Origin: Candidatus Endobugula sertula
GTDB lineage: Bacteria; Pseudomonadota; Gammaproteobacteria; Pseudomonadales; Cellvibrionaceae
Assembly (NCBI GenBank): GCA_001723645.1
Contig: MDLC01000011.1
Coordinates: 16,908 to 80,907 of the forward strand
DNA: 64,000 bases
Direction: 5' to 3'
Made by a program: the position numbers and the translations under genes. Below the pieces are notes generated by a model, which saw only the letters and a list, made by a program, of their open reading frames with translations, was not told the DNA's origin and did no database searches. This document shows, one piece after another, positions 1 through 8,647 of the stretch (positions within the stretch are counted from its first letter, which is position 1; each line of letters opens with the position of its first letter).

Positions 1-109
1 TACCAAGAATAGCTTCTCGCTTTTCTTGCTTGGTACCTGAACCTATAGAAGCACAAGCACTCACGATGATACTGATCAATATGAGAGGAATAAGGCGAAC
101 CAATAGCAT
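1..109 (-). CDS. Lipoprotein, 5' end only (runs off the window)
   Basis: The reverse strand from 109 reads an N-terminal lipoprotein signal: a hydrophobic stretch, then the lipobox-like SACAS with Cys at about residue 19, then a polar segment with KQEKREAIL. A purine-rich AAAGG lies a few bases before the ATG. Only about 36 codons are inside the window. The Cys followed by a KREAIL-type segment resembles small SYLF/YSC84-type lipid-binding lipoproteins, but this is a guess from a short segment. The protein should be exported and lipidated at the cysteine. Confidence 0.55.
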   Translation of the reverse strand, partial: MLLVRLIPLILISIIVSACASIGSGTKQEKREAILG

Positions 110-246
110 AATAAACCTTTTTAATCAACAAACTGAGCATACTATATCTATTTATTTTATAAATAAGTACTATTCTAGTCATATTTGCGATTAAGTTCTC
201 ATGAAGTATAAAAAAAATGATAACTGGTTTGGTTTACGTGCGGTCG

Positions 247-339
247 TTATGGAAAGCATGGAAAAATCTCTATCCCCTCCAATGCCATGGTTTCCTTATG
301 TACATCTAGTCCGATAAATCGTATATTGAACGGCGTCAT
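247..339 (-). pseudogene. IS110-family transposase N-terminal remnant
   Basis: A reverse-strand frame starts at an ATG at 339 and reads a 30-residue peptide containing IGLDVHKETMAL. That is the conserved first DEDD-type motif of IS110-family transposases (typically GIDVHKxT). It is preceded by a strong AGGAGG ribosome-binding site at 345-350. After the motif the sequence loses resemblance and stops at 247-249, whereas an intact transposase is about 320-400 residues. The intact start signal and conserved first motif with everything else missing mark it as the 5' fragment of a lost insertion sequence. Confidence 0.65.
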
Positions 340-476
340 GTCAACCTCCTATCCCGTTATTCAATGGTTTGTATAAACCTTTATTGTATATGGCTCTGAC
401 CATTTATTGACTAACCCATATTAGTGACGACAGAGGCTGATATCTGAATCCCGCGGGATGGCGAAATATGATATCT

Positions 477-1625
477 ATGAACATATACCTTGTTGGCGGC
501 GCAGTACGTGACCAGTTACTCGGCTACCCTTATACCGAAAAGGATTGGGTAGTCGTTGGTTCTACACCTGAAAATATGCTAGCACAGGGATTCACCCCTG
601 TCGGCAAAGACTTTCCGGTATTTTTACACCCAAAGAATCATGAAGAATATGCTCTAGCTCGTACTGAACGTAAAACAGCACCTGGTTATAAAGGCTTTAC
701 CTTTCACACGGCGGCAGATGTAACTCTGAAAGAAGACTTACGACGCAGGGACCTGACTATTAATGCCATAGCCCAGACGAAAGAGGGTGACATTATTGAT
801 CCCTACAATGGCCAGCAGGATATAATAAACAAACGGTTGCGCCATGTTTCTCCTGCTTTTCGTGAGGATCCTGTCAGGGTATTACGCGTTGCCCGGTTTG
901 CAGCACGCTATCATCACCTAGGCTTTGAGTTGGCAGCAGAAACCTACCAACTGATGCGATCCATGGTGGCAGCAGGTGAAACTCAATACCTAGTCGCAGA
1001 ACGGGTTTGGCAAGAATTCCAAAAAGCACTGACAGAACAACATCCCGAACAATTTATTCAAGTATTAGATCAATGTCATGCTATAACCAACATATTCCCC
1101 GAAATATCACCACAATATTTTGCCACTTGCCTATCACTCTTAACATCAGTGAGTAGAGTGTGTCAGGACAGCAGAGTACGCTTTGCTATCTTATGCTACA
1201 GATTAAGCGGCAAAGCGATTCGATCACTGTGCAAACGTTTGGGTATTCCCAATGAATATACAGAGCTTGCGGTAATGACCCGACAATATTACGATACCTT
1301 CCGAGACGTAGATAAGTGGAACTCTGACAAGCTATCGGACCTATTTAAAAAAACCGATGCGTTACGAAAAACTGAACGCTTCTTATTATTCATACAGACC
1401 TGCACCTACCTGCTAAGCGTTCAAAATAAAACCACCTCAAACCAACCATCAAAACCAAACATAGGGTTAATTGACGCACTTGCCGCTTATCAAGATGTTG
1501 ACCCACAAGACTTGATTGCACAGGGATATGCGAAGGGAGAGTTGGGCAAAGCCATACAAAAGGCAAGAATGGCGTCGCTTAACGCTTGGCTCAATTTACA
1601 CCAGTCTTCAATAACTCACGACTGA
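477..1625 (+). CDS. cca: CCA tRNA nucleotidyltransferase
   Basis: The protein adds or repairs the 3' CCA end of tRNAs using CTP and ATP. It opens with YLVGGAVRDQLLG, the class II nucleotidyltransferase glycine-rich motif. The DW segment and the later RRRDLTINAIA motif with DPYNGQQD are typical of the family, as is the RVLRVARFAARY segment of the neck. At 382 residues it lacks the C-terminal HD phosphohydrolase domain found in the longer E. coli type. The ATG at 477 is preferred over the in-frame ATG at 468 because it aligns with the usual MKIYLVGG start. Its 3' end overlaps the convergent flavoprotein gene by 35 bp. Confidence 0.95.
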   Translation: MNIYLVGGAVRDQLLGYPYTEKDWVVVGSTPENMLAQGFTPVGKDFPVFLHPKNHEEYALARTERKTAPGYKGFTFHTAADVTLKEDLRRRDLTINAIAQTKEGDIIDPYNGQQDIINKRLRHVSPAFREDPVRVLRVARFAARYHHLGFELAAETYQLMRSMVAAGETQYLVAERVWQEFQKALTEQHPEQFIQVLDQCHAITNIFPEISPQYFATCLSLLTSVSRVCQDSRVRFAILCYRLSGKAIRSLCKRLGIPNEYTELAVMTRQYYDTFRDVDKWNSDKLSDLFKKTDALRKTERFLLFIQTCTYLLSVQNKTTSNQPSKPNIGLIDALAAYQDVDPQDLIAQGYAKGELGKAIQKARMASLNAWLNLHQSSITHD

Positions 1626-2556
1626 TAGTTTTTGCAGCTAACGCACCGGATGCAATGGCACTAACGACGCAAGGAAAATGTGTATTACAAATATCTCCAG
1701 CCGCATAAATACCTGGGACATTGGTTTTGGACACCTGATCCACCCATAAAAAATCATTGTGATGACAGTCTAACTTTTTTCCTAAACCTTGTTCGACAAT
1801 ATCAATAACACTATCGGTATTTGCTCGATATCCTACCAAAATATGAATTCTATCCACACTGACAGTCACCTCAGTACTGCTTTTAATCTTTATCGACATA
1901 CGATGGTTATTGATAAAAAAGTGGGTGATTTTAGCGTATTCATAAAGAGAAAAATGCTGATGTGCTAACACCTTTTCTACAAACTTCTGTTGGGCTTTAG
2001 GGGTAGACCGAGCAATCAAGGAAACCTCACAGCCACATTCAAGCAACATTAGCGCATTTTCAAAACCATTATCACCAGCACCAAGAATCACAATATGCTG
2101 TCCTCGCAGATCATCCATACCAATAAAGCTATAAGGCCCTTCTATAATTCTCTCTCTATTTATGTCCTCAAACCCCGGAATAGATTCCAGTATCTCTTGA
2201 CCTACATAACGTGTCCCATTGGCAAGAATAATGGACTCACAGATTTTGCTAGACCCATCACTAAACTCGAGATAAAAACCACCAAAAACTCTCTTTATAG
2301 CCGTCATTGTCAGATTGACATGAACTGGTATATCTTCTTTTTGTATATGCTGGTAAAAATTTTTGGCAATATCAACACCCGTCACACCCTGTTGTCCCAG
2401 TACCCAACTATTTTCCAAAAAATTAAAGTTCTGCATTCCCCCAGTCACAGAAGCCTTTTCTATCACGAAAGGAAACAACCCCAGTTTTTTGGCCCATAAG
2501 GCCGCTGATAAACCTGCCGGACCGGAACCAATAATTGCTACAGAGACTTTTTTCAT
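1591..2556 (-). CDS. FAD/NAD(P)-dependent oxidoreductase, thioredoxin-reductase-like
   Basis: A small flavoprotein disulfide-reductase-fold enzyme of about 321 residues. The FAD-binding motif GSGPAGL is at about residues 8-14, a second dinucleotide motif GAGDNGFE is in the middle, and the C-terminal FAD motif GIYAAGDICN follows. The redox CxxC of true thioredoxin reductases is not present, so it resembles ferredoxin/flavodoxin-NADP reductase-like or YpdA-like members; the substrate is unknown. The start is the ATG at 2556, which shares bases with the folK stop (TGA at 2558-2556). A longer frame to 2613 would run into folK. It appears translationally coupled to folK. Confidence 0.85.
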   Translation of the reverse strand: MKKVSVAIIGSGPAGLSAALWAKKLGLFPFVIEKASVTGGMQNFNFLENSWVLGQQGVTGVDIAKNFYQHIQKEDIPVHVNLTMTAIKRVFGGFYLEFSDGSSKICESIILANGTRYVGQEILESIPGFEDINRERIIEGPYSFIGMDDLRGQHIVILGAGDNGFENALMLLECGCEVSLIARSTPKAQQKFVEKVLAHQHFSLYEYAKITHFFINNHRMSIKIKSSTEVTVSVDRIHILVGYRANTDSVIDIVEQGLGKKLDCHHNDFLWVDQVSKTNVPGIYAAGDICNTHFPCVVSAIASGALAAKTISRELLKTGVN

Positions 2557-3107
2557 CAATTGAATGACATCGCCACACAAGGGGGAGCGACTGAAATCAG
2601 TTGTTGTTGCCAAACAAAATCAACCGCATGCAATTCTTGCTGCCCTTCAAAACACTCCCATAATTGGGAAAAACTTTTCTCCAGTAAAGGCGGCACAATA
2701 TGAGGGAATATTTCTGCCAAAGGTTTGAGCACATAAGCACATTGCAAAGCGTCTATACGTGGAACAGAAGCTCCATCCTTTTGATCACCATAAAACAAGA
2801 AATCAATATCCATTGCCACTAAATCAGTAGAGCGATCTCGACCACACTGAGCCTCTATCTGACGCAAAACAGATTGCACCTCAGCAACAGAGCAGTCAGA
2901 GCAAAAGCTGACAACCGTATTTAAATAATGGCGGGGGTTTTCCTGAGGCTGGTTCACATTTGAACCATATGGAGGGACATTGTAAATAGAAGCTACCTTC
3001 AGCTTACCAAAAGTTTCATATAAAGCATCTAGCGCTATCACCACATTCTGTTCTGAATGGTGATTGCTGCCTAAACTGACAACCACCTGATTATCAGCAA
3101 ATTTCAT
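2556..3107 (-). CDS. folK: 2-amino-4-hydroxy-6-hydroxymethyldihydropteridine diphosphokinase
   Basis: Transfers pyrophosphate from ATP to 6-hydroxymethyl-7,8-dihydropterin in folate synthesis. VVSLGSN near the N-terminus, YLNTVV in the middle and the RDRSTDLVAMDIDFLFYGD segment with the DxDxL-type metal-binding site are HPPK hallmarks. Length 183 residues is slightly above the usual 160. It follows folB with a TGATG stop/start overlap at 3109-3105, so the two folate genes are coupled. The C-terminus overlaps the start of the downstream flavoprotein gene. Confidence 0.93.
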   Translation of the reverse strand: MKFADNQVVVSLGSNHHSEQNVVIALDALYETFGKLKVASIYNVPPYGSNVNQPQENPRHYLNTVVSFCSDCSVAEVQSVLRQIEAQCGRDRSTDLVAMDIDFLFYGDQKDGASVPRIDALQCAYVLKPLAEIFPHIVPPLLEKSFSQLWECFEGQQELHAVDFVWQQQLISVAPPCVAMSFN

Positions 3108-3463
3108 CAGCTATCCTGCCCTCGCTCAATCTCAATACCGACACATTTAACATGGGTGAGCACATCCATTTTATAGATAGCCAAACGTAACCACTTCACG
3201 ACAAATTGTTCCTGAATTTTGGTAGCAACCCGCTCAGCCAGAGTTTCTATTAATCCGAATTCACCTTGCTGAACAAACGCTGTTACTACATCACATACTG
3301 CGGAGTAATCAATCGTATATTGCAAATTTTCATCTACGGCAGCTTGCCGAATATCCGTTCCCAAGTCCATATCAATCAATAGGGTCTGTCTAGAAATACG
3401 CTCCCATGGATACAACCCAATGATGGTTTCGACGCGTAAATCTCGGATGATGACTTTATCCAT
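3107..3463 (-). CDS. folB: Dihydroneopterin aldolase
   Basis: Cleaves 7,8-dihydroneopterin to 6-hydroxymethyldihydropterin and glycolaldehyde, the step before FolK. The 118-residue length, the start DKVIIRDLRVETIIGLYPWER, the DYSAVCD segment and LIETLAERVA (with the conserved catalytic-region Glu) are typical of FolB. It lies directly upstream of folK with overlapping stop and start. In relatives plsY usually sits between tsaD and folB; here only about 115 bp separates them. Confidence 0.94.
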   Translation of the reverse strand: MDKVIIRDLRVETIIGLYPWERISRQTLLIDMDLGTDIRQAAVDENLQYTIDYSAVCDVVTAFVQQGEFGLIETLAERVATKIQEQFVVKWLRLAIYKMDVLTHVKCVGIEIERGQDS

Positions 3464-3577
3464 AGTAGTACTTTTTTGTGATTTGTGGATTTTCTTTTAT
3501 TAACTGAAGTGATTGCTGTCACGCTGGGTAAATATATTATTATTTCTGCCCCGATAGTATATCTTAACGTGTAAAAC

Positions 3578-4630
3578 TCAAGTATTTTTATTGCACCCGT
3601 TTCCAACGGGTTCCAAATCCTCCAAATTCCAGCGTGGTGTCACTCGCACAGCCAAACTATCATTCTGCTGTGCCAGTAAACGCTGGCACCCAGCATAAGC
3701 AATCATAGCACCATTATCAGTACAGAATTCATGCCGAGCATAGAAAACACCCGCCTGTATTTTGGTCAGAGCTTGTTCCAAGCGCTCACGTAACCGTGTA
3801 TTGGCCGAAACTCCCCCTGCAATCACCAAGGTCTTCATCCTTTCCTGCTCCAATGCACGTCGGCATTTGATCACTAAGGTATCCACTACTGCCTCTTGAA
3901 AAGCACAGGCAATATCAGCACACACTTGATGATCAGGTAAACCATCATCCAAAGCATGTTTGACCACCGTATTTAAAGTAAAGGTTTTCAGACCACTAAA
4001 GCTAAAATCCAAGCCTGGGCGGTCTACCATAGGGCGTGGGAAAGTGAAGCGACCTTGCTCACCCTTTTCAGCTAAAGTCGCGATATGGGGGCCTCCCGGA
4101 TAGTCCAAATCCAGCATTTTGGCGACTTTATCAAAAGCTTCACCCGCTGCATCATCAAGCGACTCACCCAACAGGCGATATTCACCAACACCGTCCACTC
4201 TCACCAACTGGGTATGACCCCCTGAAACCAGCAACGCAATAAAAGGAAAGGCTGGTGATTGAGCTTCCAACATGGGAGCTAACAAATGCCCTTCCATATG
4301 GTGTATCCCAATAGCTGGAATATCCAAAGCTAAGGCCAGGGCACGCCCAGTACAAGCACCCACCATCAAAGCACCCACCAGACCGGGGCCCTTCGTATAA
4401 GCAATTCCATCAATCTGCTTTTTGTTTAACTGACAGTCTGCCAGCAATTCATCTACCAAGGGCAACAGTTTACGCACATGGTCACGGGAGGCCAGTTCAG
4501 GGACCACTCCCCCATACTCACTATGTAAGGCAATCTGGCTATATAGCTTATGACCCAGCAAACCTTCTTCACTGTCATAGAGTGCTACACCCGTCTCATC
4601 GCACGAGGTTTCAATACCTAAAATACGCAC
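3578..4630 (-). CDS. tsaD: tRNA N6-adenosine threonylcarbamoyltransferase
   Basis: Catalytic subunit for t6A37 modification of ANN-decoding tRNAs, working with TsaB and TsaE in the cytoplasm. [19 protein letters not shown] is the signature start, IHHMEGH carries the HxxxH metal-binding pair around residue 110, and [11 protein letters not shown] and [12 protein letters not shown] are ASKHA-fold motifs. At 350 residues it is full length. It is divergent from rpsU, with a 264-bp region between them, as in many gammaproteobacteria. Confidence 0.96.
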   Translation of the reverse strand: MRILGIETSCDETGVALYDSEEGLLGHKLYSQIALHSEYGGVVPELASRDHVRKLLPLVDELLADCQLNKKQIDGIAYTKGPGLVGALMVGACTGRALALALDIPAIGIHHMEGHLLAPMLEAQSPAFPFIALLVSGGHTQLVRVDGVGEYRLLGESLDDAAGEAFDKVAKMLDLDYPGGPHIATLAEKGEQGRFTFPRPMVDRPGLDFSFSGLKTFTLNTVVKHALDDGLPDHQVCADIACAFQEAVVDTLVIKCRRALEQERMKTLVIAGGVSANTRLRERLEQALTKIQAGVFYARHEFCTDNGAMIAYAGCQRLLAQQNDSLAVRVTPRWNLEDLEPVGNGCNKNT

Positions 4631-4718
4631 CTTTTACGGCCTTTATCTGTTTTGAGAAGAAATAGCGGTATCATACCGAAAAAGCCGCCAATGTTGGGAA
4701 ACAATTCGCCTAAAAAGC

Positions 4719-4747
4719 TTGTGATTAACCTCATGTCTGTGTAGAAT
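4719..4747 (+). promoter_or_regulatory. Sigma70-type promoter for rpsU
   Basis: TTGTGA at 4719-4724 and TAGAAT at 4742-4747 are separated by exactly 17 bases. This would give a leader of about 140 nt before the rpsU ATG at 4895. The assignment rests on consensus match and position only. Confidence 0.6.
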
Positions 4748-4894
4748 TTGCGCCCCCGTGCATAAGTCGGTAATCGAGAACACGGGTGTATTGGGTTAAT
4801 ATTGACGAGTGACAGGCCCTATACAAGCTATTATTAGTAGCAGTAAGTAGTCACTCAACAGAATTTTTTGCAAATATTATCAACAGGGTTAATT

Positions 4895-5110
4895 ATGCCT
4901 TCTGTCAAGATTAAAGAAAACGAACCATTTGATATTGCTCTACGTCGCTTCAAGCGCTCATGTGAAAAAGCGGGCATCCTGGCTGAAGTTCGTCGTCGCG
5001 AACAATATGAAAAGCCAACTTCTGTACGCAAACGTCAAGCGGCTGCAGCCGTTAAACGTCACTTGAAAAAAGTACAGCGTGAATCACGCAAATTTAAACG
5101 TTTATACTAA
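4895..5110 (+). CDS. rpsU: 30S ribosomal protein bS21
   Basis: The 71-residue protein begins [20 protein letters not shown] and ends with a basic [10 protein letters not shown] tail, a near-canonical bS21, which helps mRNA engagement on the small subunit. The ATG at 4895 has AGGG upstream; an earlier TTG in frame at 4868 is not needed. It is followed by yqeY. In most relatives dnaG and rpoD complete this macromolecular-synthesis operon, but they are absent here. Confidence 0.97.
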   Translation: MPSVKIKENEPFDIALRRFKRSCEKAGILAEVRRREQYEKPTSVRKRQAAAAVKRHLKKVQRESRKFKRLY

Positions 5111-5137
5111 ACACCTCCCTGAAAACGGGTTAGGAAT

Positions 5138-5171
5138 CTAAAATACAGGGTTTTAGCCTGTTTTTGCTTTT
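5138..5171 (+). terminator. Rho-independent terminator or attenuator after rpsU
   Basis: ACAGG (5145-5149) pairs with CCTGT (5157-5161), followed by a T-rich run. An alternative overlapping stem CTAAAA (5138-5143) with TTTTAG (5151-5156) is also possible. The short stem suggests partial termination between rpsU and yqeY. Confidence 0.5.
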
Positions 5172-5215
5172 CCCGTCTTTCAATAATAGAGCCCATAGAT
5201 TTAGAGAACTGTATT

Positions 5216-5668
5216 ATGGCTACCAGTGAACTACAGTCCCGCATTCATAACGAAATGAAAGCGACCATGAGAGCCAAAAATAAGTCACGTCTAGGAGTTA
5301 TCCGCCTTATTCAGTCCGAATTCAAACGTATTGAAGTGGATGAGCGTATTGAACTTGATGACTCTCGCGTACTCGCCGTGCTCGACAAAATGGTTAAGCA
5401 GAGACGAGATTCTGCCAAACAGTATGAAGACGCTAACCGACAGGAATTGGCTGATCAGGAGCATTTCGAAATCAGTATTATCACTGAATTTCTGCCCCAA
5501 CCACTTAGCGATGACGAAATCACTACTCTAATAGACGATGCAGTGAATGCAACAAACGCTAGTGGAATGCAGGATATGGGGAAAGTGATGGGGATATTAA
5601 AACCACAGCTTCAAGGCCGAGCGGATATTGGTCACGTTAGCAAACAGGTCAAAACCAAAATTTCATAA
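5216..5668 (+). CDS. yqeY: GatB/YqeY domain protein
   Basis: A 150-residue helical protein of the YqeY family, related to the tail domain of GatB, the tRNA-dependent amidotransferase subunit. The IHNEMKATMRAKNKSRLGVIR start, the KQRRDSAKQYEDANRQELADQE segment, EFLPQPLSDDEI and GKVMGILKPQLQGRAD are family hallmarks. It follows rpsU by about 105 bp, its usual place. Its exact role is not established; a contribution to tRNA or amidation chemistry is suspected from homology. Confidence 0.93.
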   Translation: MATSELQSRIHNEMKATMRAKNKSRLGVIRLIQSEFKRIEVDERIELDDSRVLAVLDKMVKQRRDSAKQYEDANRQELADQEHFEISIITEFLPQPLSDDEITTLIDDAVNATNASGMQDMGKVMGILKPQLQGRADIGHVSKQVKTKIS

Positions 5669-5750
5669 ACCCTATCTGGAATATCATCTAATCAGTCAAC
5701 TTAACCTGCCATATTCAGTTAGCTGGCGCTTTAATACACCAACGTCCCAT

Positions 5751-6023
5751 CTAATATCCACCACTCGCTCTTCTATCAGCTTCCGAGTAGTTTGGTTTTC
5801 TGATTGTCTCCCTAAAGAAAGTTGATAAGAAATAGTTGGAAAAATCATAAACTTCGAAAACGTCTTGCCAATCGCACCTATATTGTAACAACCCAAAGCA
5901 TTCAACCATCAGAAATACCTCAGAAGAAAAATTTAGCTCTTTATTTTGATCAACATACCGTCTTAATATTCCCAAGAGTTTCTGGTACTTATCGTTGGTA
6001 ACTGTGATTACTTCACAATCTAG
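5751..6023 (-). pseudogene. Unidentified 90-codon open stretch, possible gene remnant
   Basis: A reverse-strand frame is open from just after a stop at 6024-6026 to 5751 without a start codon near its beginning. It reads a plausible soluble-protein composition (KLLGILRRYVDQNKEL, then CDWQDVFEVYDFSNYF). The overlapping frame ending at 5696 continues with KLIEERVVDIRWDVGVLK, a coiled-coil-like tail. The two pieces may be parts of one frameshifted gene. No family is recognised, and it could also be chance in AT-rich DNA. Confidence 0.25.
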
Positions 6024-6044
6024 TTATAACCTATACAGCTTAAT

Positions 6045-6129
6045 TAATGATTAAATATAACTAAATTTCAGGAGATATGATTGAACTTAGTTAATGACTA
6101 AATATAACTAAATTTTAGGAAATATGATT
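6045..6129 (+). repeat. Two 38-nt direct repeats with 47-nt period
   Basis: Copies at 6045-6082 and 6092-6129 each contain AAATATAACTAAATTT and a GGARATATGATT tail, differing at about three positions. They lie in the 5669-6365 stretch, which otherwise shows no supported gene. They could be a small tandem duplication or a regulator-binding repeat upstream of the binding-protein gene. Confidence 0.7.
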
Positions 6130-6365
6130 TAGTTTAATTATGTGACCAAGCTTTACATTAAGAGAAGATTGTAGTTGGACAGTTACTAGTATATGAACTA
6201 TAGTTTTAGGAGCTATTAGGATATATCACAAAAAGGTCCTAAGAAAAGGCTACTGGAGTACATATTCTATACTCTGCCCCATAATTTAGTGTAGATATAA
6301 ATATGTAAATTTTAATAACATAATACTGTATGTAAGTCTCACAAATATCTTAAGGTGATAATTTT

Positions 6366-7088
6366 ATGAAAATTTTTTTAACAATGCTTTTTTTGATATT
6401 TTCTCATTTGGCTATCGCAGAAGAGGTAATCACACTAACAAGTGATCCTTACCCACCTTATCTCGAGTTTAATAAAGATACCGGAACCGCTTCAGGCGTT
6501 GTTGTCGATACACTTGGAAAAATATTTGCTAATATCCCTGGAGTCAAATTAGAGTACAAATTGCTCCCTTGGGAAAGAGCACTAAGTAGTGTAGCGAATG
6601 GAGATGTCGATGGAATACCACAACTTTCATTCACAGAAGAGCGACTAGAGCACTACGTTTTTACAGATACATACCTTACAGGAAAGTTAAATCTTTATTA
6701 TAAAAGTGACAAATACCCTAATGGTATAGACTGGAACGAACTAAAAGATTTATCGGGCTATTCAATCGGTGCTATTAATGGATATAACTATGGTGATGTA
6801 TGGAACGAAGCGGAAAAAAATGGACACATAAAAGTGCACAGAGTGCTCAATCCCGAACGTTTACTGAAATTTTTAATGGGTGGCAGGGCAGACCTTGTAC
6901 TCGTAAATGATCAAGTTGCTAATCTTATGGCAAAAAAACTGGGCTTTTCTGACAAGATTACGCCTGTAAGCAAGCCAGTTAAAACTTACATTTGGCATAT
7001 GGCTTTTTCCAAAAAGTCAGACGCCAAAAATCATGTAGACGCTATTAATAAAGCAATTAAAGAACTAAAAGCAAGTGGTGAGTTGTAA
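6366..7088 (+). CDS. Periplasmic solute-binding protein (SBP_bac_3 type)
   Basis: A 240-residue secreted protein: a signal peptide of about 18 residues ending ...HLAIA followed by EEVITLTSDPYPPYLEF, the characteristic start of family-3 solute-binding domains. GVVVDTLGKIF, LPWERALSSVANGDVDG and ADLVLVNDQVA match the two-lobe fold. Such proteins bind polar amino acids or similar small molecules, but solitary members with no permease or ATPase nearby, as here, are of unknown function or serve as sensors. AAGGTG precedes the ATG. It is isolated between gene-poor stretches, consistent with acquired DNA. Confidence 0.85.
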   Translation: MKIFLTMLFLIFSHLAIAEEVITLTSDPYPPYLEFNKDTGTASGVVVDTLGKIFANIPGVKLEYKLLPWERALSSVANGDVDGIPQLSFTEERLEHYVFTDTYLTGKLNLYYKSDKYPNGIDWNELKDLSGYSIGAINGYNYGDVWNEAEKNGHIKVHRVLNPERLLKFLMGGRADLVLVNDQVANLMAKKLGFSDKITPVSKPVKTYIWHMAFSKKSDAKNHVDAINKAIKELKASGEL

Positions 7089-7407
7089 TCAGGCAAGTGA
7101 ACGAGTCATTTTATTTAGAGAGGGTTACCGACTTTAACAGATAGTAATTAAAAACGTAACCTTCTCATACTCTACTAAAATAAGCTAGATAGCACCTGTT
7201 CACACTAATCAACTTGTCAGCGCTTAAAGAAAAGTTGATAAAAAATCGAAAAAACACATCCCATTTATTAACGCGGCTGAAAATCCTTCGGAAACCTTTC
7301 AAACAACGAACCAAGCACTCAACTCCGTCCCGTTACGCGTCTTATCAAAAGCTAAGGGCACAACTCAAAAGGTTTTATTTCAATTATTCCCAAGATGAAA
7401 CACACAA
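7089..7407. other. Gene-poor stretch of about 320 bp
   Basis: The only open frame (7214-7411, plus, about 65 codons from a TTG) is Lys/Arg-rich, has no clear ribosome-binding site and runs into the end of the convergent permease gene. I see no recognisable protein family and do not call it. Confidence 0.4.
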
Positions 7408-8647
7408 TTAAACGGAGCTTGCGCTTTTATACGCATTTATAGAAGGAATGGAGGCCGCAACGATTGTAGAGAAGAGAATTAAAAACAATAAATACAGAGC
7501 GTTCTCAGAGAAAATATTTGCCTGAACATGTACACCAAAGTCAGACACTAACACACCCTTGGCACAGACCAGACACAAGTACAACAATGCTGCACCCAGC
7601 ACCATGCTGAGGAAGGAAACGATCAACGCTTCTAATTCGATGAGGAAAAATATAAATATAGGCGATGCTCCAATAACCCTGAGAAGCTGAATCTCCCTAT
7701 TACGTTCCCGAATTGAAGCAAGCAACATAGCACTTAACCCCAATAAAGAGGCAATAAGGATAAGCACTGAAACTAAACGCAACGTGTTTTCTAACACTTT
7801 CATTATTTGCCAAAACTCTGACAGCACAGCACCGGGCAGTATTGCCAACATGGGTTCCTTCTTATAGTTATTAATGTCTCTTTGCACATGGAAAGTTGCC
7901 ATCCGAGATTTTAGTCCCAACATGAAAGCCGTAATACTTTGAGATTTAAGTTCAAGCCGCTCAACTTGCTCAATGGTGATTTTGCTCCCAGGCATTTTTA
8001 CACCCTGTTGCCAGTCAATATGAATGGGCTTCAATGCCTTCTAAGCTAACATGCAATGTTTGATCAACAGGTGTTCCTGTGGGTTTTAAAATGCCAACGA
8101 CCGTAAACGGGCGATCATCGTGCTGGCTGAAGCTGGTACTGGCTATGCCGTGCGACAAAACCAACTTTTCACCCAAAGAATAACCAAGCTTCTTAGCAAT
8201 ATCAGCACCTATGACTACATCAAGCAAGTGACTGAATGCATGACCTTTGTCAAACTTCAGTGTATGCCCATTGCCATAGCTAAAGACTTCGAAATACTCC
8301 TTAGTTGTGCCCATCACACGATAGCCTTTATGTGAATCGCCAAGAGCAATAGGCACGGCCCATTTCACTTGTGGATGAGAAGTGATATCTTCGAAAGATC
8401 CCCAAGAAATGTTATTTGTAGGCGAACCTATGCGAAAAACCGAATACAGCAATAAATTAAGACTGCCTGTCCGAGCGCCAACGATAAGATCAACACCAGA
8501 AACCGTATTCGCAAAACTTTCCTTCGCTTGATAACGAATATGTTCCACAGCCAATAAAACAAATATACTCACCGTCATAGCCATCAATGTGAGAATCACC
8601 GAGCCTTTCCGATTAAGCAAACTTTTCATAGCCAACTTAAAGAACAT
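7408..8647 (-). pseudogene. FtsX-type ABC transporter permease, frameshifted
   Basis: Two reverse frames form one permease. Frame 8647-8015 carries an N-terminal TM helix and a MacB-like periplasmic domain up to HVSLEGIEAHSY then stop. Frame 8034-7408 continues with IHIDWQQGVKMPGSKI and three or four TM helices, including the FtsX motif region LASIRERNREIQLLRVIGAS. Reading through by removing one base in the GGG run at 8026-8028 rejoins them as GIEA-IHIDW. The intact protein would be about 410 residues. It follows the ABC ATPase with shared stop/start bases. It belongs to the zinc-linked ABC locus and is inactive if the frameshift is real. Confidence 0.85.

Noticed and set aside
2095..2563. 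Two plus-strand ORFs opposite the flavoprotein gene
   Set aside because: Shadows of the reverse flavoprotein frame; no family resemblance or ribosome-binding sites.
7214..7411. 65-codon plus-strand ORF
   Set aside because: TTG start, no ribosome-binding site, basic low-information sequence, overlaps the permease 3' end.
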